A DNA stretch of 36,834 nucleotides from Christensenella hongkongensis (GTDB lineage: Bacteria; Bacillota; Clostridia; Christensenellales; Christensenellaceae): NCBI RefSeq assembly GCF_000981035.1, contig NZ_LAYJ01000022.1:1-36834 (forward strand). Reading direction: 5' to 3'. Below, in pieces: positions 8,902 through 17,241 of this stretch; the first letter of the stretch is position 1, and every line of letters begins with the position of its first letter. A program made the position numbers and the translations under genes. Under the pieces are notes generated by a model. It was given only the letters and a program-made list of their open reading frames with translations. It searched no databases and had not been told where the DNA came from.

Positions 8902-10084
8902 TGCGCGCGCCTCCAATGAGCCAGACGGGGTTTTGCGCCTTCATCAGGTGGTAGCTTCCGAGCGGCTCCGCCTGCGATACGTTTACGCACATAGCGTCCG
9001 CCGCTATGCCGCGCTCGCTAAAACAACGAAGGGCCTCGGCCTGCGTTTCAAGCGTTACGGCGGTCGCGAGGATTTTTGCGTCCGGGTTCTTTTCAAGCGC
9101 CGCGTCAATGATGCTACCAAGGTTGCCGCTGCTGCCGCCGATAAAAACCTTATCCGGGGCGGGAAGCCCTTTCAGGCATTCCGGCGCAGCTCCGTGGATT
9201 GCTTTCACGTTATATGCGCCCAGCTTTTGCCTGTTTTCATGGATAAGGGATATCCCGTCTTCATTTTGTTCCACTGCGTAAACAAAGCTTTCACAGGCAA
9301 ACCGCGCCATGGCGCACGCTACGCTGCCGGTGCCCGCGCCGATGTCATACACCACATCCGTGGGCGTTATGCCAAGGCGGGCAACGCACAGGCTGCGAAC
9401 CGCCTCTTTGGTCATGGGCACCTTGCCGCGCACAAAATCAGCATCCCGCAGGAAGCTGCACGCACGGACAGAAGCGGGATTTTCCACCAGCATCACCGCA
9501 AGGTCTGTAAAGTGTTCATTGGAAAGTTCCTGTGCGGTTCCCCGAACAATCCGTTCCGTTTCGTCCGACAGGTTCTCGCCCACGCATACGGATACATAGC
9601 CCAGCCCGCACGATATAAGCTCACAGATCACATCATGGGCCTTCTGATGCCCGCCCGTCAGGACAAATACGCGCGGGTGGTAACACACTGAGGGAAGGGC
9701 GGAAACGTCCCTGCCGTGGACGCTCACGGTTTTGATATCGTCGTAAGGAACCCTGAGCTTCGCGCAAAAATACTGCAGGCTGCTCAGCCCGTTTTGAAAC
9801 GAAAGCACGCAGCCGCGTTGCTCTGTAAGCAATGAGGATATACTGTAAAAGCCTACGTCTCCTGATGCAAGGATGGTGATATCCACATTCTCCGGCTGGG
9901 CCTGCACAGCATGCGCAAGCCCGGAAAGCGTCATACGCACCGTGTTTTGGTTGAGGAAACCGAGCTTTTCAAACAGCCGTCCTGTCGCAAACACAATATC
10001 GCTGCGTTTGATATGGAGTTTTGCCTGTATGGTCAGCAGCTCCGGATTTCCCGGGCCCGCCCCGACCACAGTCACCTTTTTCAT
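8894..10084 (-). CDS. cbiET: Fused cobalt-precorrin-7 C5-methyltransferase / C15-methyltransferase (decarboxylating)
   Basis: 396 residues that join CbiE and CbiT, equivalent to aerobic CobL. Residues 1 to about 195 are the CbiE tetrapyrrole methylase (VTVVGAGPGNPELLT at the N-terminus). About 200-396 are the CbiT class-I methyltransferase, with MTKEAVRSLCVARL and the SAM motif VVYDIGAGTGSVACAMA. Together they methylate C5 and C15 and remove the acetate carboxyl at C12. The start at 10084 lies just after the cbiX stop; longer forms would run inside cbiX. CbiET fusions are common. Confidence 0.94.
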   Translation of the reverse strand: MKKVTVVGAGPGNPELLTIQAKLHIKRSDIVFATGRLFEKLGFLNQNTVRMTLSGLAHAVQAQPENVDITILASGDVGFYSISSLLTEQRGCVLSFQNGLSSLQYFCAKLRVPYDDIKTVSVHGRDVSALPSVCYHPRVFVLTGGHQKAHDVICELISCGLGYVSVCVGENLSDETERIVRGTAQELSNEHFTDLAVMLVENPASVRACSFLRDADFVRGKVPMTKEAVRSLCVARLGITPTDVVYDIGAGTGSVACAMARFACESFVYAVEQNEDGISLIHENRQKLGAYNVKAIHGAAPECLKGLPAPDKVFIGGSSGNLGSIIDAALEKNPDAKILATAVTLETQAEALRCFSERGIAADAMCVNVSQAEPLGSYHLMKAQNPVWLIGGARNG

Positions 10085-10088
10085 ATGG

Positions 10089-10442
10089 TTATCCCGTAAT
10101 GCGGTCCGCAAGCACCTGGGCGATGCGCGGATCCTCGCCGAGCGTCTGTCCAAGGGTAATCGTCACGCCCTTATGTTCCTTTAAAAATTCATCGATTTCC
10201 TGCGGGATGTCTTCGCGGATATGAATGCCGCTGAACAGGAAATAGGGAACGACCTTGATATTCGTCACGCCTTTTTCTATCAGCTTATTAAGACCGCCCG
10301 AGATGTTGGGCCTGCCAAACTCCATAAAAGCGGTCTCCACCGGAATTTCGACGTCCTTTGTCGCCATTTTGACGATTGCATGGAAGGTGTCTTCCGTTTT
10401 CTTTTCACGGCTCCCATGAGCCAGAATCAGCGCTCCGTTCAT
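10089..10442 (-). CDS. cbiX: Sirohydrochlorin cobaltochelatase, short CbiX type
   Basis: 117 residues, matching the short CbiX-S chelatases that work as homodimers rather than the double-length CbiX-L or CbiK. It inserts Co2+ into sirohydrochlorin. The N-terminal LILAHGSRE holds catalytic His9, and [15 protein letters not shown] holds the second metal-handling His74. There is no His-rich tail and no iron-sulphur cysteine cluster. The start overlaps the hemL stop (ATGA). Position just after the haem genes and within the cbi operon supports cobalt over iron. Confidence 0.9.
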   Translation of the reverse strand: MNGALILAHGSREKKTEDTFHAIVKMATKDVEIPVETAFMEFGRPNISGGLNKLIEKGVTNIKVVPYFLFSGIHIREDIPQEIDEFLKEHKGVTITLGQTLGEDPRIAQVLADRITG

Positions 10443-11713
10443 TTTGTTTCCTCCTTTGGATAAAAAGCCTTTACGGCTTCAATCGTATGGTCAATATCCT
10501 CCTGCGTATGCGCGGCGGATAAAAACATTGCTTCAAACTGTGACGGCGCGATATAAATACCGTTCCTTAACATATGGTTGAAATAATCCGCATATTTTTT
10601 AACGTCGCTTTTTTTGGCGCCCTCATAATCCGTAACTTCTCCCGTGGTAAAGAAAGCGCACAGCAGGGAGCCAATCTGGTTGACGGTACAGCCTGTATTC
10701 ATACGGATGCCGTCCGCAAGCCGCCCGGCAAGCGCGGCAGTATTCGCATAAACGCAGGGGTTCTCCTTTAGCTGGGTGAGCGCGCAAAGGCCCGCCGCCA
10801 TCGCGACAGGATTTCCGGAAAGCGTACCCGCCTGATAAACCGCGCCAACCGGAGCGACGCATTCCATGATTTCCCGCCTGCCGCCATACGCGCCAACGGG
10901 CATACCCCCGCCGATGATTTTTCCATAGGTTGCAAGGTCTGCGTCCACGCCAAAATACTCCATCGCTCCGCCTAAAGCCAGCCGGAAACCTGTAATTACC
11001 TCGTCAAAGATGAGCAAAGCGCCGTTTGTATCGCATAACCTGCGCAGCCCCGGCAAAAAGCCCTCTTTTGGAGGAACCACTCCCATGTTGGCCCCAACAG
11101 GCTCCACGATTACCGCTGCAATATCGCCTTTGTTTTTTTCAAACAACCGCGCCACAGAATCAAGATCGTTGTACTCCGCAAGCAGCGTGTCCTTTGCCGC
11201 TCCCTCCGTCACGCCCGCGCTGTCCGGATTGCCTCCGGTAAGCGCGCCGGAGCCTGCTTTCACAAGCAGGCAGTCCGAGTGGCCGTGGTAACAACCGGAA
11301 AATTTTACGATCTTTCCCCGCCCGGTGTATCCGCGCGCGAGGCGGATCGCGCTCATGACGGCCTCCGTGCCGCTGCTCGTCATGCGAACCATCTCAAGCG
11401 GCTTCACAAGGCTTACGATCAGCTCTGCCATTTCCACCTCGAGCGCTGTCGCCGCGCCAAAGCTCAGGCCGTTCGCAGCCGTGCGGCATACCGCGTCAAG
11501 GATTGCCTCGTTGCCGTGCCCGAGTATCATCGGCCCCCACGAACCAACGTAGTCAAGATAGATATTCCCGTCTTCATCCGTGATATACGCGCCTTTTGCG
11601 CTGCGGATAAAACGGGGCGCTCCGCCCACTGCGGCAAATGCGCGCACGGGGCTGTTGACGCCCCCGGGCATCACTTTTTTTGCTCGCTCAAAAAGCGCTT
11701 CCGATTTTGTCAT
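10439..11713 (-). CDS. hemL: Glutamate-1-semialdehyde 2,1-aminomutase
   Basis: 424 residues, a PLP enzyme making 5-aminolevulinate from glutamate-1-semialdehyde, the second step of the C5 pathway. Motifs: [12 protein letters not shown] near residues 15-26, [27 protein letters not shown], and PLP lysine Lys265 in [17 protein letters not shown]. The start at 11713 follows the hemB stop by one base, with GGAG upstream inside hemB; longer forms run back into hemB. Partner of the operon's own hemA. Confidence 0.95.
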   Translation of the reverse strand: MTKSEALFERAKKVMPGGVNSPVRAFAAVGGAPRFIRSAKGAYITDEDGNIYLDYVGSWGPMILGHGNEAILDAVCRTAANGLSFGAATALEVEMAELIVSLVKPLEMVRMTSSGTEAVMSAIRLARGYTGRGKIVKFSGCYHGHSDCLLVKAGSGALTGGNPDSAGVTEGAAKDTLLAEYNDLDSVARLFEKNKGDIAAVIVEPVGANMGVVPPKEGFLPGLRRLCDTNGALLIFDEVITGFRLALGGAMEYFGVDADLATYGKIIGGGMPVGAYGGRREIMECVAPVGAVYQAGTLSGNPVAMAAGLCALTQLKENPCVYANTAALAGRLADGIRMNTGCTVNQIGSLLCAFFTTGEVTDYEGAKKSDVKKYADYFNHMLRNGIYIAPSQFEAMFLSAAHTQEDIDHTIEAVKAFYPKEETK

Positions 11714-11714
11714 A

Positions 11715-12695
11715 TCAGCCGATGTCTCCTTTTTTGATTGCCTGCGCAAGCTCGTTCGCGTAATAAGTGATCAGGATATCCGCGCCTGCACGGAACATAG
11801 ATACCGCGCTTTCGCACATCACGCCGTATTCATCGATCAGGCCTGCTTTGGCGGCAGCCTTGATCATTGCATATTCGCCGCTGACGCTGTAGGTAGCCAC
11901 CGGAAGGTTGGTGTTTTCCGCAACCAGCCTCACCACGTCAAGATAGGAGAGGGCGGGCTTTACCATCAGGATATCCGCGCCCTCGCATTCGTCCGTCATG
12001 GCTTCCTTAAGCCCTTCCTTTACGTTGTGGTAATCCATCTGGTAGCTTTTGCGGTCGCCAAAGCTGGGGGCGCTGCCTGCCGCGTCGCGGAACGGGCCGT
12101 AAAACGAAGAAGCGTATTTTGCCGCATAGGACATAATCGGCACGTTCTCAAAGCCGTTTTCATCGAGCGCACACCGCATCGCGTCTACGCGTCCGTCCAT
12201 CATGTCTGACGGGGCCACCATATCCGCGCCCGCCAGCGCGTGCGAAACGGCGATCCGTTCAAGATAGGGCAGGGTTTTATCGTTATCCACAGTCTGTCCG
12301 TTCAAAATGCCGCAGTGGCCGTGCGAGGTGTACTCGCACATACATACGTCCGTTACCAGGTAAACCTCGTCCTGGAAGCGGCTCCTGATTTCGCGCAGCG
12401 CCCGCTGCACGATGCCGTCGTATGCAAAGGCCTGTGAGCCGTGTTCGTCTTTATGGTCCGGCAGCCCAAACAACAGGAATTTATCCACTCCCGCCTCAAG
12501 GCTGCGTTCCACACCCTCGCAGATGCGGTCGGCGCTATAGTGGTACTGTCCGTCAAGCGAGGGTATTTCAGACTTGATATTGCTGCCATCCTTCGCAAAA
12601 AGCGGTAAAATGAGGGAGGAAGCGGAAAGCCTCGTTTCCCGGCAAAGCCCCCTGATTTGCTTATTAGCGCGCAGCCTGCGCGGTCTTTCTATCAT
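11715..12695 (-). CDS. hemB: Delta-aminolevulinic acid dehydratase (porphobilinogen synthase)
   Basis: 326 residues. It condenses two 5-aminolevulinates to porphobilinogen. The cysteine-rich [13 protein letters not shown] segment marks the zinc-binding class. The Schiff-base lysines lie in [15 protein letters not shown] and [13 protein letters not shown]. The start at 12695 has AAGGAG eight bases upstream, while the longer frame runs into non-coding sequence. It is the first gene after the palindromic element D and so begins the second segment of the operon. Confidence 0.95.
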   Translation of the reverse strand: MIERPRRLRANKQIRGLCRETRLSASSLILPLFAKDGSNIKSEIPSLDGQYHYSADRICEGVERSLEAGVDKFLLFGLPDHKDEHGSQAFAYDGIVQRALREIRSRFQDEVYLVTDVCMCEYTSHGHCGILNGQTVDNDKTLPYLERIAVSHALAGADMVAPSDMMDGRVDAMRCALDENGFENVPIMSYAAKYASSFYGPFRDAAGSAPSFGDRKSYQMDYHNVKEGLKEAMTDECEGADILMVKPALSYLDVVRLVAENTNLPVATYSVSGEYAMIKAAAKAGLIDEYGVMCESAVSMFRAGADILITYYANELAQAIKKGDIG

Positions 12696-12952
12696 AACCG
12701 TTCTCCTTTTCTGGTTTGGTATTGTATACGTTTTTGGAGTCTGCTCCTGGCACTGTCTTCCTCGCACCACATAGCGCACCTTCGGTGTTTCGCGAAAGAA
12801 GCTGCGCTTCTCTCGCGGGCTCTTATTGCATAGGGATGTTCCAATGCCAGCGTCAGGTCAGACCGTTGCATGAAAACGCCTTTGCGCACGCAGTAAGCAG
12901 GCTTTGAATACAACGGTCTGACCTGACGTGAAATAATGCAATAACGTATTCC
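12696..12952 (-). other. Intra-operon gap between hemD and hemB
   Basis: 257 bases without a gene, one of only two long gaps in the operon. It holds palindromic element D (12823-12944) and, nearer hemB, a second hairpin at 12791-12817 (CGCGAAAGAAGC / GCTTCTCTCGCG, one mismatch). No U-tract follows either hairpin in the direction of transcription, and I see no convincing promoter for hemB. Likely roles are RNA processing or differential mRNA stability. Confidence 0.55.
12823..12944 (-). repeat. ERIC/MITE-like palindromic element, copy D
   Basis: An 18-base perfect inverted repeat (CGTCAGGTCAGACCGTTG at 12851-12868; complement at 12911-12928) is nested inside an outer 9-base pair (TTATTGCAT at 12823-12831; ATGCAATAA at 12936-12944). 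The 42-base loop, read on the minus strand, nearly equals plus-strand 36056-36101 (TTCAAAGCCTGCTTACT.CGTGCGCAAAGGCGTTTTCA.GCAACGG). Similarity goes on for some 25 bases. It is therefore a member of the same repeat family as B. Confidence 0.75.
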
Positions 12953-14434
12953 TTACCGATCGCCCTGTTTCGTTTCGTTCGTATCCAAAATCAACTCCAC
13001 CATGGAATCTATCGTCGCCTCTTTTGACACGCGGACATCCAGCCCGAAACGCCGCGCAGCCTGCGCGGTTTTTTCGCCAATACAAACGGCGGGGATGCCA
13101 TGAAAGCCTTCCGGTTTATCCACAGAACGCGCAAAGCCTTCCACACAGCTTGCGCTTGTAAAAGTGATCAGGTCAAAATCCGCGGGGTTTGCGTCTACAG
13201 GCTCGTAACGCGTTTCATATACGCTTACCTCGTCAAAGGCCACGCCGCCCTGCGTGAGGATATCCGTAAGCTCAGGAGCGGATTCCCGCGCGCGCAGAAG
13301 CAAAAGCCTGTCGCTTTTGGTGATAAATCCCTCGTCCAGCATCTCTTTTGCAAGCGCCTGTCCGCTGTATACGGAGGGGATAAAATCCGGCTTCAGTCCA
13401 AAACGCAGCAGCGCCTTTCCGGTTTCCCTGCCAATCACAGCGATCTGTTTTCCGCCCAAAGCCCGCGCGTCGCGGCTGTCAAACAGCCTTTCAAAGTAAG
13501 CATCCACGCCCGCCGCGCTTGTGAACACAAGCGCCCGGTAGGGCGTAAGGTCCGGCATCGAAAAGGGCAGGGGCATCGTTTTGATCGCAGCAAGGGCGGT
13601 TACGTCCGCGCCAAGCGCACGAAGCCTTGACGCAAGCTTTGCGGAAGACATTTTCGGCCTGGTCACAAGGATGCGCTTTCCTTTTAACGGAAGGTTTGAA
13701 AACCAGTCGAACTGCCTTGATAAAGAACACACCCGCCCGACAATTATGAGGGAGGGAGATGTAACGGCATTTTCCCTTACAGTATCCGCTATACCGTCCA
13801 GCGTGCAAAGAAATTTGCGCTGGCAGGGACGCGTTCCGTTTTCTACGATTGCGCAGTCCATATCAGGAGCCATACCGCCTGCGATCAGGCCTGCCGCAAT
13901 CTCTGCTGCGCTCGCTACGGACATCATGAAAATAAGCGTACCGGAAAGCCGGACGAGTGCCGGGTAATCGAGCTCCAGCGCGCCGTCTTTTTGTTTGTGT
14001 CCGGTGATCAAATGCACGGAAGAGCAGTAATCGCGGTGCGTTACCGGAATCCCCGCATAGGTTGCCGCAGCAATCGCCGATGTTATACCGGGTACGACCT
14101 CAAACGCGATTCCCTCCCGGACAAGTGCTTCAAGCTCCTCCCCGCCGCGTCCGAATACAAAGCTGTCACCGCCCTTCAGGCGCACTACAGTTTTTCCCTG
14201 CTTTGCCTCGTCTACCAAAATCTGGTTGATTTCGTGCTGCGGCACAGGATGGTTGCCTGCATTTTTTCCTGCATTAATGCGTTTTGCATCCTGCGCGACA
14301 AGCTCCAGAACCTCCGCGCTGACCAGCCTGTCGTACACTACGACCTGCGCGCCCGCAATTAATTCCCTTGCGCGCAGCGTCAAAAGGCCTGCGTCCCCGG
14401 GGCCGGCGCCCACCAGATATACTGTTCCGCTCAT
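12953..14434 (-). CDS. cobA-hemD: Fused uroporphyrinogen-III C-methyltransferase / uroporphyrinogen-III synthase
   Basis: 493 residues in two domains. Residues 1 to about 245 are SUMT, which methylates uroporphyrinogen III at C2 and C7 to precorrin-2: VGAGPGDAGLLTLRA, VRLKGGDSFVFGRGGEE, VPGITSAIAAATYAGIPVTHRD. About residues 255-490 are HemD, which closes hydroxymethylbilane to uroporphyrinogen III: GKRILVTRP near the domain start and LITFTSASCVEGFA later. This fusion is common in Clostridia and commits flux to sirohaem/corrin. The start overlaps the hemC stop (ATGA). Confidence 0.95.
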   Translation of the reverse strand: MSGTVYLVGAGPGDAGLLTLRARELIAGAQVVVYDRLVSAEVLELVAQDAKRINAGKNAGNHPVPQHEINQILVDEAKQGKTVVRLKGGDSFVFGRGGEELEALVREGIAFEVVPGITSAIAAATYAGIPVTHRDYCSSVHLITGHKQKDGALELDYPALVRLSGTLIFMMSVASAAEIAAGLIAGGMAPDMDCAIVENGTRPCQRKFLCTLDGIADTVRENAVTSPSLIIVGRVCSLSRQFDWFSNLPLKGKRILVTRPKMSSAKLASRLRALGADVTALAAIKTMPLPFSMPDLTPYRALVFTSAAGVDAYFERLFDSRDARALGGKQIAVIGRETGKALLRFGLKPDFIPSVYSGQALAKEMLDEGFITKSDRLLLLRARESAPELTDILTQGGVAFDEVSVYETRYEPVDANPADFDLITFTSASCVEGFARSVDKPEGFHGIPAVCIGEKTAQAARRFGLDVRVSKEATIDSMVELILDTNETKQGDR

Positions 14435-15303
14435 TTTATTTCTCCAATCATCCGAAGCGCAAGGCTTTTTCCAAGCGCTTCGCCATTCTGTTTATTTCCT
14501 GATGTTTTTTGAATATCGACTATTCCGTTGCCGTCCGCATAAAGCCCGGTGAGTGTCATACAATCTCCCTCTATCACTGCGTACGCCGCGACGGGAGAGC
14601 TGCAACCGCCGTCAAGCGCGCGTACAAAACTGCGTTCCGCCCTTGCGGCCAGCATTGCCTGCGGATCGTGGAACCCGTCAAGAATATGCGTGTCAAAATC
14701 TGCACGCGCCTGCACCGCGAGAATTCCCTGGCAGGCTGCCGGAAGCATTTCCCATGGCTCAAAAATCCGGCTGATGCGATGCTCGAGGCCGAGGCGTTTG
14801 AGCCCGGCGCATGCAAGCACCAGCGCCGAATACTCACCGGAATCAAGCTTTTGGAGCCGCGTTTGCACATTGCCCCGCACCGGCAAAACGGCATGGCCCG
14901 GAAAAAGGCGTTTTAGCTGTAGCGTGCGGCGAGCGCTCGCACAGCCGATCGGTTTTGCAGGATCGGGCGCATCCGTTCCCTGCGGAAGAATCAGCGCATC
15001 GCGCGGATCTTCGCGCGGGGAAGCCGCCACAACAGGCAGGCGCTCGTCCGTCTCCATAGGCATGTCCTTAAAGCTGTGCACGGTCATATCAACCTTTCCA
15101 TCGAGCAACGCCCGGTCGAGCTCCTTCACAAAAAGGCCTTTCCCTCCGATCTGGTCAAGCGTCCGGTCCAGTATCATATCGCCGGTTGTTTTCATGGTAA
15201 TAAGCTGTGTCTGTACGCCGGGGTTGTTCCGGCGGATTGCCCGCATTACGATTTCGGCCTGAAGCACAGCCAGCTTGCTTTCCCGGCTACCAATCTTAAT
15301 CAT
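14431..15303 (-). CDS. hemC: Porphobilinogen deaminase (hydroxymethylbilane synthase)
   Basis: 290 residues. It polymerises four porphobilinogens into hydroxymethylbilane on a covalent dipyrromethane cofactor, attached here to Cys234 in ALDGGCSSPVAAYA. Other signatures: IKIGSRESKLAVLQAE at the N-terminus, KGLFVKELDRALLDG, and AVLPVRGNVQTRLQKLD. The start is at 15303, with GGGAGG six bases upstream; it overlaps the preceding gene by eight bases. The longer frame would lie inside that gene. Confidence 0.95.
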   Translation of the reverse strand: MIKIGSRESKLAVLQAEIVMRAIRRNNPGVQTQLITMKTTGDMILDRTLDQIGGKGLFVKELDRALLDGKVDMTVHSFKDMPMETDERLPVVAASPREDPRDALILPQGTDAPDPAKPIGCASARRTLQLKRLFPGHAVLPVRGNVQTRLQKLDSGEYSALVLACAGLKRLGLEHRISRIFEPWEMLPAACQGILAVQARADFDTHILDGFHDPQAMLAARAERSFVRALDGGCSSPVAAYAVIEGDCMTLTGLYADGNGIVDIQKTSGNKQNGEALGKSLALRMIGEIK

Positions 15304-16513
15304 GAAGCGCCTCCCTGATTTTTTTTGCTGTTTGCGCGACGGCATGGTGGTCGTCTCCGCTGCCAACAGCTCCGATCACGGCCTGCGGCGTTGTAATCAC
15401 AGCAGGAAAAAAGAATGTGCATTCCTCCCTGCTGTCGGCAACGCTCACCGGAATACCGCGCCTTTTGGCCTCGATGCCAATCCTGCGGTTCACCTCGCGC
15501 TTGTCTGTCGCCGCCACCGCCAAAAATACGCCCTCAAGATCGCCTTCTTCAAACGCGCGGGGAATGCAGCATATTGCTTCGCCCTGTGGCAGGGTTTGCG
15601 GGATGTGCGGCGCGACGATCCTGATACGGCAGTCAAACCGCAACAACGTTTTCAGCCTACGCTGCGCAATCCTGCCCGCGCCCGCAACCAGCACGGTTTT
15701 CCCTGAAATATCAGTAAATATCGGAAAATGTGTCTTTTTCCCGCCCTTTTCCAGAAGCGGAAAAACAGAAGAAAGGCGTTCCACAATTTCTTCGCAGGAA
15801 AAACCATGGTCGCTGCCCGGCCGGTCGATCAGTATCACCTGTGCGCCCGCCTGCCTTGCCGCCTCCAGCTTCTCATCAAAGCCGCCCGCATCGCCGGAAT
15901 TTTTGGTCAGCAGGTAATCGCAGCCATATTGCCTGAGCATTTCCACATTAAGCCCGCACGAAAACGGGCCCTGCATACAGATCAGGTTTTTGCCGGAAAA
16001 ACCCAGTGAAAACGCTTTGTCTACCGCCTCAGGGGTTGATAATATCCGCGCGAATATACGGGACGAAAAATCAGGGAGCTCTGTGAGCGCGCCAAGCTCC
16101 TTGCTGCCAATGGTGGACAGCACACTTCCGCCGTGCGATTTCAGGTATTCCACCACAGCCTGTATATTTTCGCATAAAATCACGTCGGAGCATTCTCCCG
16201 AGGGACGCAGCAGCCGCAGATATTCCACGCCCGCAAGCGCGCAGGCGCGGCTGATATTACTGGTTGCCTGCGCTGCATAGGGATGCGTGGCGTCGATTAC
16301 AAGCGCATAGCCGTTCTTTTGGATGAGCGCCAGCATTTGCTCCCCGTCGCACCTGCCGCAAAGGACATGGCCGCCATGATCTCCAAGCAGCTCTTTACCA
16401 TACCCGGTTGCGACGGAAACATCCACGTCCGCGCCCGCCCGGGTAAGCGCCTCAAATAATGTCCGGCCTTCCGTCGTGCCTGCAAAAATCAGGATTTTAT
16501 CTGTGCTTTTCAT
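15296..16513 (-). CDS. cbiJ: Fused cobalt-precorrin-6A reductase / precorrin-2 dehydrogenase-like protein
   Basis: 405 residues. Residues 1 to about 250 are CbiJ/CobK: ILIFAGTTEGRTLFEAL, VIDATHPYAAQATSNI, and LICMQGPFS, the NAD(P)H reductase of cobalt-precorrin-6A. From about residue 262 comes a second unit like the N-terminal part of CysG/SirC/Met8: IFTDISGKTVLVAGAGRIAQRRLKTLL split over a Rossmann GxGxxA motif, and VADSREECTFFFPAV. That domain should oxidise precorrin-2 to sirohydrochlorin, the substrate of CbiX. The C-terminal helical part is short (about 35 residues). The fusion joins an early and a late step. The start overlaps cbiH (ATGA). Confidence 0.88.
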   Translation of the reverse strand: MKSTDKILIFAGTTEGRTLFEALTRAGADVDVSVATGYGKELLGDHGGHVLCGRCDGEQMLALIQKNGYALVIDATHPYAAQATSNISRACALAGVEYLRLLRPSGECSDVILCENIQAVVEYLKSHGGSVLSTIGSKELGALTELPDFSSRIFARILSTPEAVDKAFSLGFSGKNLICMQGPFSCGLNVEMLRQYGCDYLLTKNSGDAGGFDEKLEAARQAGAQVILIDRPGSDHGFSCEEIVERLSSVFPLLEKGGKKTHFPIFTDISGKTVLVAGAGRIAQRRLKTLLRFDCRIRIVAPHIPQTLPQGEAICCIPRAFEEGDLEGVFLAVAATDKREVNRRIGIEAKRRGIPVSVADSREECTFFFPAVITTPQAVIGAVGSGDDHHAVAQTAKKIREALHD

Positions 16514-17241
16514 AATTCCCTGTAGCCCCTCGGCGTTACGAGCCGGTTGTTGATCACTTTTGTCTGGCTGTTGCCAATCATTACGGTTGTGAACATATCC
16601 ACCTCGCGGTCTTTAAGCTGTCCAAGCGTACAGAGCTCTGTTTCCTGTCCCTGCCTGCCGATGTTACGCACATATCCGCAGTTTGTGGACGGGGACTGGT
16701 ACAGCAGGATTTTTTCACACGCTTTTTTCAGGTAATCCCTGCGTTTCCTGCTGGAAGGGTTATAGAGGCAAATCACAAAATCCGCATCTGCCGCGCACAT
16801 AAGGCGTTTTTCTATTTTTTCCCATGGAGTGAGCAGGTCGCTGAGGCTTATGATGGCAAAATCATGGATCAGCGGCGCGCCAAGCGCCGCAGCAGCGCTG
16901 CACGCAGCCGTAATGCCCGGAACGACTTCAACCGCAAGATCCGGGTAGGGCTGCGCAACCTCAAGCATTACGCCCGCCATACCATAAACGCCTGCATCGC
17001 CGCTGCACACAAGGGAAACCGTCTCGCCGGCAAGCGCATGGGAAAGCGCGATTTTGCAGCGGTCAACCTCTTTGGTCATGGAGGTGCTTTGCGTTTTTTT
17101 GCCGCGCACAATCTCCTTTATAAGCTCGATGTAAAGGTCGTAGCCCACGATTACACTGCTTTCCAGCAATGCCTGTTTTGCCTGGGCGGTCATATATTCT
17201 TCGTTCCCGGGGCCAATGCCAACCACGTAAATTTTACCCAA
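16510..17241 (-). CDS. cbiH: Cobalt-precorrin-3 C17-methyltransferase (ring-contracting)
   Basis: 243 residues of the tetrapyrrole methylase family. It methylates C17 and drives ring contraction with delta-lactone formation. Motifs: IYVVGIGPGNEEYMT at the N-terminus, LVCSGDAGVYGMAGVMLE, VVPGITAACSAAAALGAPLIHDF, and LYNPSSRKRRDYL, typical of CobJ/CbiH. I choose a TTG start at 17241 with GGAG seven bases upstream, overlapping the hemA stop; earlier in-frame codons lie inside hemA and look nothing like the family. Confidence 0.92.
   Translation of the reverse strand: MGKIYVVGIGPGNEEYMTAQAKQALLESSVIVGYDLYIELIKEIVRGKKTQSTSMTKEVDRCKIALSHALAGETVSLVCSGDAGVYGMAGVMLEVAQPYPDLAVEVVPGITAACSAAAALGAPLIHDFAIISLSDLLTPWEKIEKRLMCAADADFVICLYNPSSRKRRDYLKKACEKILLYQSPSTNCGYVRNIGRQGQETELCTLGQLKDREVDMFTTVMIGNSQTKVINNRLVTPRGYREL

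Noticed and set aside
12791-12944. Hairpins between hemD and hemB as intrinsic terminators
   Set aside because: Neither is followed by a U-tract on the minus strand, and hemB has no convincing promoter of its own.
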